Positions 60,437-64,000 of a DNA stretch of 64,000 bases are shown here, in pieces (position 1 is the first letter of the stretch; the number at the start of each line of letters is the position of its first letter). The DNA is from Roseobacter weihaiensis (GTDB lineage: Bacteria; Pseudomonadota; Alphaproteobacteria; Rhodobacterales; Rhodobacteraceae). Both the position numbers and the translations under genes were made by a program. The stretch lies in assembly GCF_020622345.1 (NCBI RefSeq), contig NZ_JACNMO010000002.1, positions 327,063 through 391,062 on the forward strand, in the 5' to 3' direction. The notes below the pieces were generated by a model. It saw only the letters and a list, made by a program, of their open reading frames with translations. It had not been told where the DNA came from and did not search any database.

Positions 60437-61222
60437 ATGATTACCGAGACAAACACATCCGCAAACTATGGCCGTGACCTGACGGGCAAAGTCGCTCTGA
60501 TCACTGGTTCCTCTCGCAACATGGGCCGCGCCTTCGCCGTTGCCTTGTCCGCACGCGGTGCCGACATCGTCGTGCACCACCACTCAGCCAAATCCGAAAC
60601 CGACGCTGAAGAAACAGCACGCCTGGTTCAAGAAAACGGTGTGCGGGCCCTGATCACCAGCGGCGATCTTTCAGACGCATCTGCGGTAGAAGCGATCTTT
60701 GCCAATGCAAAGCAAGCATTCGGGCGGATCGACATCGTGATCAACAATGCAGGCGTCGTCATCAAGAAGCCCTTTGCAGAGATCACCGAGGCGGATTTTG
60801 ACCGGGCCTTCGGCATCAACACCAAGGCGGCCTTCTTTGCCATGCAGCAGGCGGCCAAGCACATCGAGGATGGAGGCCGGATCATCAATATGGGCACAAC
60901 CCTGCTGGGTGCGACGACTGGCATGTATGGCGTATATGCCGGGTCCAAGGCCCCGCTTGAGGATTTCAGCCGCGCGCTCGCAAAAGAGATCGGTGCCCGA
61001 GGCATAACCGTGAACGTCGTGGCCCCCGGACCGATCAACACAGAGTTCTTCCACGGCGAAGAGACTGAACAGTCCACCGCATACCTCAGCAACATGAGTG
61101 TGGCTGGTCGGCTGGGCGAGATCACCGACATCGTACCGCTGATCGACTTTCTCGCCTCGGACAGCAGCCAGTGGGTTACCGCGCAGACCTTGTTCATCAA
61201 TGGCGGCTTTCTGGCCCGTTGA
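60437..61222 (+). CDS. Short-chain dehydrogenase/reductase
   Basis: A 261-residue classical SDR. The cofactor motif GKVALITGSSRNMGRAFA is at residues 17-33 and NNAG follows near 98; the catalytic YxxxK is in YAGSK. The position of the catalytic serine, 13 residues before the tyrosine, is a threonine (MGTTLLG), which is uncommon. The C-terminus GGFLAR is typical of SDRs. The ATG at 60437 has ggagaaag upstream; a longer frame is unlikely. It is probably regulated by the divergent LysR protein and co-transcribed with the SnoaL-like gene. Confidence 0.9.
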   Translation: MITETNTSANYGRDLTGKVALITGSSRNMGRAFAVALSARGADIVVHHHSAKSETDAEETARLVQENGVRALITSGDLSDASAVEAIFANAKQAFGRIDIVINNAGVVIKKPFAEITEADFDRAFGINTKAAFFAMQQAAKHIEDGGRIINMGTTLLGATTGMYGVYAGSKAPLEDFSRALAKEIGARGITVNVVAPGPINTEFFHGEETEQSTAYLSNMSVAGRLGEITDIVPLIDFLASDSSQWVTAQTLFINGGFLAR

Positions 61223-61304
61223 TGGATCGGACACACAAAACTCGGTGCGACGACCAAGGTTGCCGCGCCGAGACCTCCACCAACACATCACAAGGATAAA
61301 TTCA

Positions 61305-61865
61305 ATGCACCGCATTGCCACATTTTTTGCTGCCGCTCTGCTGCCGACCTTCGCCCTCGCACAACAGGGCCCGATTGTAGATCCCGCGAGCTCAACGGAC
61401 GTCAAATTGCAGCTCCTTCTGGATCGCGAAGAGATCGGCCAGGTCATCACGAATTACGGGCTGGCCTTCGACATGCAGGATTGGGACCTGCATCGCTCCG
61501 TATTCACGGACGAGATCCAGATGGACTTTACCGCATCGCTTGGCGGCGGTCTGCAAACTATGACAGCCGATGAGTGGGTAGATGCGGTCAAGCCGTTCTT
61601 TGCCAATCTTGAAGGCTCGCAGCGTATCGCGATGCCACTGACGATCACCATCGAAGGTGACACCGCCTATGTCCGATCCATGCTCCATGCCCAGCATCAC
61701 CTACCCAACACGAAGGGAGCGCCGGTGCAGACGATGATCGGCTACTACGACAACTGGCTGGTGCGGACAGATGCAGGTTGGAAAATCACCAAGATGGTGC
61801 AGACGATCACATGGAACGAAGGCAACTGGTACATCGTGGAAAAGGCGGCAGGAATTAGTGAATAA
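61305..61865 (+). CDS. Exported SnoaL/NTF2-like protein
   Basis: A 186-residue protein with a Sec signal peptide (residues 1-18, cleavage after FALA) and an NTF2-like domain of the SnoaL type: LLLDREEIGQVITNYGLAFDMQDWDLHRSVFTDEI and later DNWLVRTDAGWKITKMVQTITW. It should act in the periplasm as a small-molecule binding or isomerising protein. The start at MHRIATFF is chosen because it gives the signal peptide and is preceded by aaggataaa. It follows the SDR by 82 bases on the same strand. Confidence 0.82.
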   Translation: MHRIATFFAAALLPTFALAQQGPIVDPASSTDVKLQLLLDREEIGQVITNYGLAFDMQDWDLHRSVFTDEIQMDFTASLGGGLQTMTADEWVDAVKPFFANLEGSQRIAMPLTITIEGDTAYVRSMLHAQHHLPNTKGAPVQTMIGYYDNWLVRTDAGWKITKMVQTITWNEGNWYIVEKAAGISE

Positions 61866-61987
61866 GCACTTGGCAAAGGTAACTATCAAACTTTCTTGAA
61901 GACGAAACAGTGCTTGGATTTTTCATGTGCAGCGCATTTTCGGACATTCGCTGCGTTGAAGTAACTCGTTACTATAGTTCGATGCGG

Positions 61988-62407
61988 TCATTTGTGGGCG
62001 TTGGGCTCCAAGTCTTCCAAAACCTCTTTTGTCAGCGTGCGCCCCTTTGCCAGCCGACGCCCAAGCGTCTCTACGAAACCGCCATACCGATCTTTGCCTG
62101 TAGCCTGAGCGGCCTCGCGCATATCTTCCGGCAGGGGCGGCGTGGTGGTAAGCCAGAACTTCACGAACAGTGCGACGGCTTCGTTGCCGATCGAAACATC
62201 GCGGTCCAGCCGCTCGACCGCCCGGGTCAACCGATCCAACCGTCGGACGATTGCCGCCTCGCGTTGGTCCGCTCCATCGGGCGAAAGAAAAGAGGCAAGC
62301 GCCGCCTCCACAATCTGCGACTTCGGGACCTTCCGCCGCGCCGCCAGCGCGTCGAGTTCAGCGCTGAGTGACGGGTCGAAATACACATTGAGGCGATCTT
62401 TCTTCAT
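61988..62407 (-). CDS. CopG-family ribbon-helix-helix protein
   Basis: A 139-residue protein whose first 45 residues form a ribbon-helix-helix DNA-binding domain (KKDRLNVYFDPSLSAELDALAARRKVPKSQIVEAALASFL, read in short blocks). A helical C-terminal part follows. A copG-like gene between traG and trbB is usual in these loci and may regulate transfer or help the relaxosome. The ATG at 62407 is ten bases after the traG stop; the much longer frame upstream overlaps traG and is not real. Confidence 0.85.
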   Translation of the reverse strand: MKKDRLNVYFDPSLSAELDALAARRKVPKSQIVEAALASFLSPDGADQREAAIVRRLDRLTRAVERLDRDVSIGNEAVALFVKFWLTTTPPLPEDMREAAQATGKDRYGGFVETLGRRLAKGRTLTKEVLEDLEPNAHK

Positions 62408-62417
62408 GCCGGATGCC

Positions 62418-64000
62418 TCACAACTCGATCCCGTCATCGGGATCGAGCGAGGCCTGCCGCGCGACGGTTCCGAACCGGTCGCGCATGGATTTAGCCCGCT
62501 GCATATCGTCGTCCGGGTCGTCATCGAGATCGGCAAATTCGCTGCGCGGCGGCGCTGGTTCGGGTGCGATGTCCTCGTGTTCCGGAAGATCAGGCTGTCG
62601 CCGAACGCCGCCGTCGGCATCTTCGCTCGATACCTTTCGTTTCTTCGGAGGTGGCGCGGCGATCGGTTCGCGGTCGCTCCAATCGTCTGCCGTGCTGCTA
62701 ACTGAAGCATCGCTGGCAGTGCGGTTCGGTGGCGGTCCGATCCGGGCCTTGAATTGCGGATCGGCATAGTAGCGAGCTTTCTCCGCGCGCACCGGTGGCG
62801 CGCCGGAAACCAGAACGATCTCGTCTGTTGGCGGGAGCTGCATCATCTCGCCCGGCGTCAGAAGCGGTCGCGCCGTCTCCTGCCGCGAGACCATCAAATG
62901 CCCGAGCCAGGGCGAGAGCCGATGCCCGGCATAGTTCTTCATCGCCCGCATCTCGGTCGCCGTTCCGAGCGCATCTGACACGCGTTTGGCGGTCCGCTCG
63001 TCGTTTGTCGCAAAGGCGACGCGGACATGGCAGTTGTCCAGGATCGCGTTGTTCTGACCGTAGGCCTTCTCGATCTGGTTGAGGGACTGGGCGATCAGGA
63101 ACGCCTTGATGCCGTAGCCTGCCATGAAGGCGAGCTGGCTTTCGAAGAAGTCGAGCCTGCCCAGTGCCGGGAACTCGTCAAGCATGAGCAGCACGCGGTG
63201 CTTTCGGTCTGCATGCAGATCCTCGGTCAAGCGACGGCCGATCTGGTTAAGTACCAAACGGATGAGTGGCTTGGTCCGCGAGATGTCGGATGGCGGAACC
63301 ACGAGATAGAGCGTCACCGGACGACCACCGGTGACCAGATCGTCGATCCGCCAGTCACATTGGCGCGTGACCTTGGCCACCACCGGGTCGCGATAGAGCC
63401 CGAGGAAACTCATCGCGGTCGAAAGCACGCCCGAGCGTTCGTTCTCGGATTTGTTCAGAAGCTCGCGCGCGGCCTGTGCGACGACCGGATGCGGGTGGTC
63501 GCCGAGATGTGGCGTCTGCATCATCGCCGCAAGTGTCGACTCGATGGGCCGTTTCGGATCGGAGAGAAACGCCGCGACGCCAGCGAGCGTCTTGTCAGCT
63601 TCGGCGTAGAGCACATGAAGGATCGCACCGACGAGGAGCGAGTGGCTGGTCTTCTCCCAATGGTTCCGCCGTTCGAGGAGGCCCTCGGGATCGACCAGGA
63701 TGTCGGCGACGTTCTGGACGTCGCGCACTTCACTGTCTCCGCGCCGCACTTCCAGCAGCGGATTGTAGGCGGCTGAGCTGGGATCGGTCGGATCGAAAAG
63801 CAGCACGCGGCTGAAGCGGGAGCGGTAGTTCGCCGTGAGCTGCCAGTTCTCGCCCTTGATGTCGTGGATGATCGCCGAGCCCGGCCAGGTCAACAATGAG
63901 GGCACAACCAGCCCAACCCCTTTGCCGGACCGCGTCGGCGCGAAGCAGAGCACATGCTCGGGACCATCGTGTCGAAGATAGCGGGACTGGTAGCGCCCGA
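62418..64000 (-). CDS. traG: Type IV coupling protein TraG/VirD4, 5' end cut by the window
   Basis: The C-terminal 526 residues of a TraG/VirD4 coupling protein, the ATPase that delivers the relaxase-DNA complex to the mating channel. The visible start of the frame reads YLRHDGPEHVLCFAPTRSGKGVGL, with Walker A at PTRSGKG, and Walker B is in LLMLDEFPALGRLD. The frame continues past base 64,000 to the right, so membrane helices and the true start are missing. It is followed by the CopG-like gene and, after the cargo, the trb genes. Confidence 0.93.
   Translation of the reverse strand, partial: GRYQSRYLRHDGPEHVLCFAPTRSGKGVGLVVPSLLTWPGSAIIHDIKGENWQLTANYRSRFSRVLLFDPTDPSSAAYNPLLEVRRGDSEVRDVQNVADILVDPEGLLERRNHWEKTSHSLLVGAILHVLYAEADKTLAGVAAFLSDPKRPIESTLAAMMQTPHLGDHPHPVVAQAARELLNKSENERSGVLSTAMSFLGLYRDPVVAKVTRQCDWRIDDLVTGGRPVTLYLVVPPSDISRTKPLIRLVLNQIGRRLTEDLHADRKHRVLLMLDEFPALGRLDFFESQLAFMAGYGIKAFLIAQSLNQIEKAYGQNNAILDNCHVRVAFATNDERTAKRVSDALGTATEMRAMKNYAGHRLSPWLGHLMVSRQETARPLLTPGEMMQLPPTDEIVLVSGAPPVRAEKARYYADPQFKARIGPPPNRTASDASVSSTADDWSDREPIAAPPPKKRKVSSEDADGGVRRQPDLPEHEDIAPEPAPPRSEFADLDDDPDDDMQRAKSMRDRFGTVARQASLDPDDGIEL

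Overview
The window looks like the chromosome of a marine alphaproteobacterium of the order Rhodobacterales (Roseobacter group). The evidence is the GC-rich sequence, the cckA-recA-alaS order, a CtrA-type box, a GTTC-N7-GTTC SOS box at recA, a usg gene, a eukaryote-like NADP isocitrate dehydrogenase, and an iscR-suf operon with an IscR that lacks the usual cluster cysteines. No species can be named from the sequence alone.

Region 1 (1-41.8 kb) is core chromosome. It runs: the 3' end of ctaA, an M32 carboxypeptidase, gyrA, usg, a radical SAM protein, the glucose-6-phosphate block zwf-pgl-pgi, a thioesterase and an acyl-CoA ligase, a small predicted outer-membrane protein, tRNA-Gly(CCC), a methyltransferase co-oriented with a RACo-like corrinoid-activation ATPase, an agmatinase-type ureohydrolase, guaB, rsmB, cckA, recA, alaS, typA, two membrane proteins, icd, a three-gene HD-phosphohydrolase/hydrolase operon, and the large iron-sulfur operon iscR-iscS-sufB-x-ybjQ-sufC-sufD-yip1-yip1-sufS. 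Three regulatory sites stand out: an Irr-box/ICE palindrome over the predicted iscR-suf promoter, a CtrA box in front of cckA, and an SOS box in front of recA. A LacI-type palindrome lies in front of zwf.

Region 2 (about 41.9 kb to the right edge) is a mobile island, most likely an integrative and conjugative element. Its left border is marked by a tRNA-Arg(CCG) gene cut off after the anticodon arm, followed 130 bases on by a complete but different tRNA-Arg(CCG). The conserved backbone is a Trb/Tra mating-pair system read leftward from the right edge: traG (cut by the window), a CopG-like gene, trbB-C-D-E-J-K-L-F-G-I and a DUF2274 gene. No integrase, relaxase or second attachment site lies inside the window, so the element continues past 64,000.

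Two cargo modules are carried. The first (42.6-49.6 kb) holds an AraC regulator, a tightly packed six-gene leftward operon (atypical NAD-binding epimerase, SRPBCC protein, epoxide-hydrolase-like enzyme, SnoaL-like protein, four-helix membrane protein, degenerate Dps-like protein), a YcaC-like cysteine hydrolase and a LysR regulator. The second (59.4-61.9 kb) sits inside the conjugation locus, between copG and trbB. It holds a LysR regulator facing a short-chain dehydrogenase and an exported SnoaL-like protein across a 21-base perfect inverted repeat. The six-gene operon is the best candidate here for an undescribed function; its parts suggest handling of a small reactive or aromatic compound plus stress protection, which is inference only.
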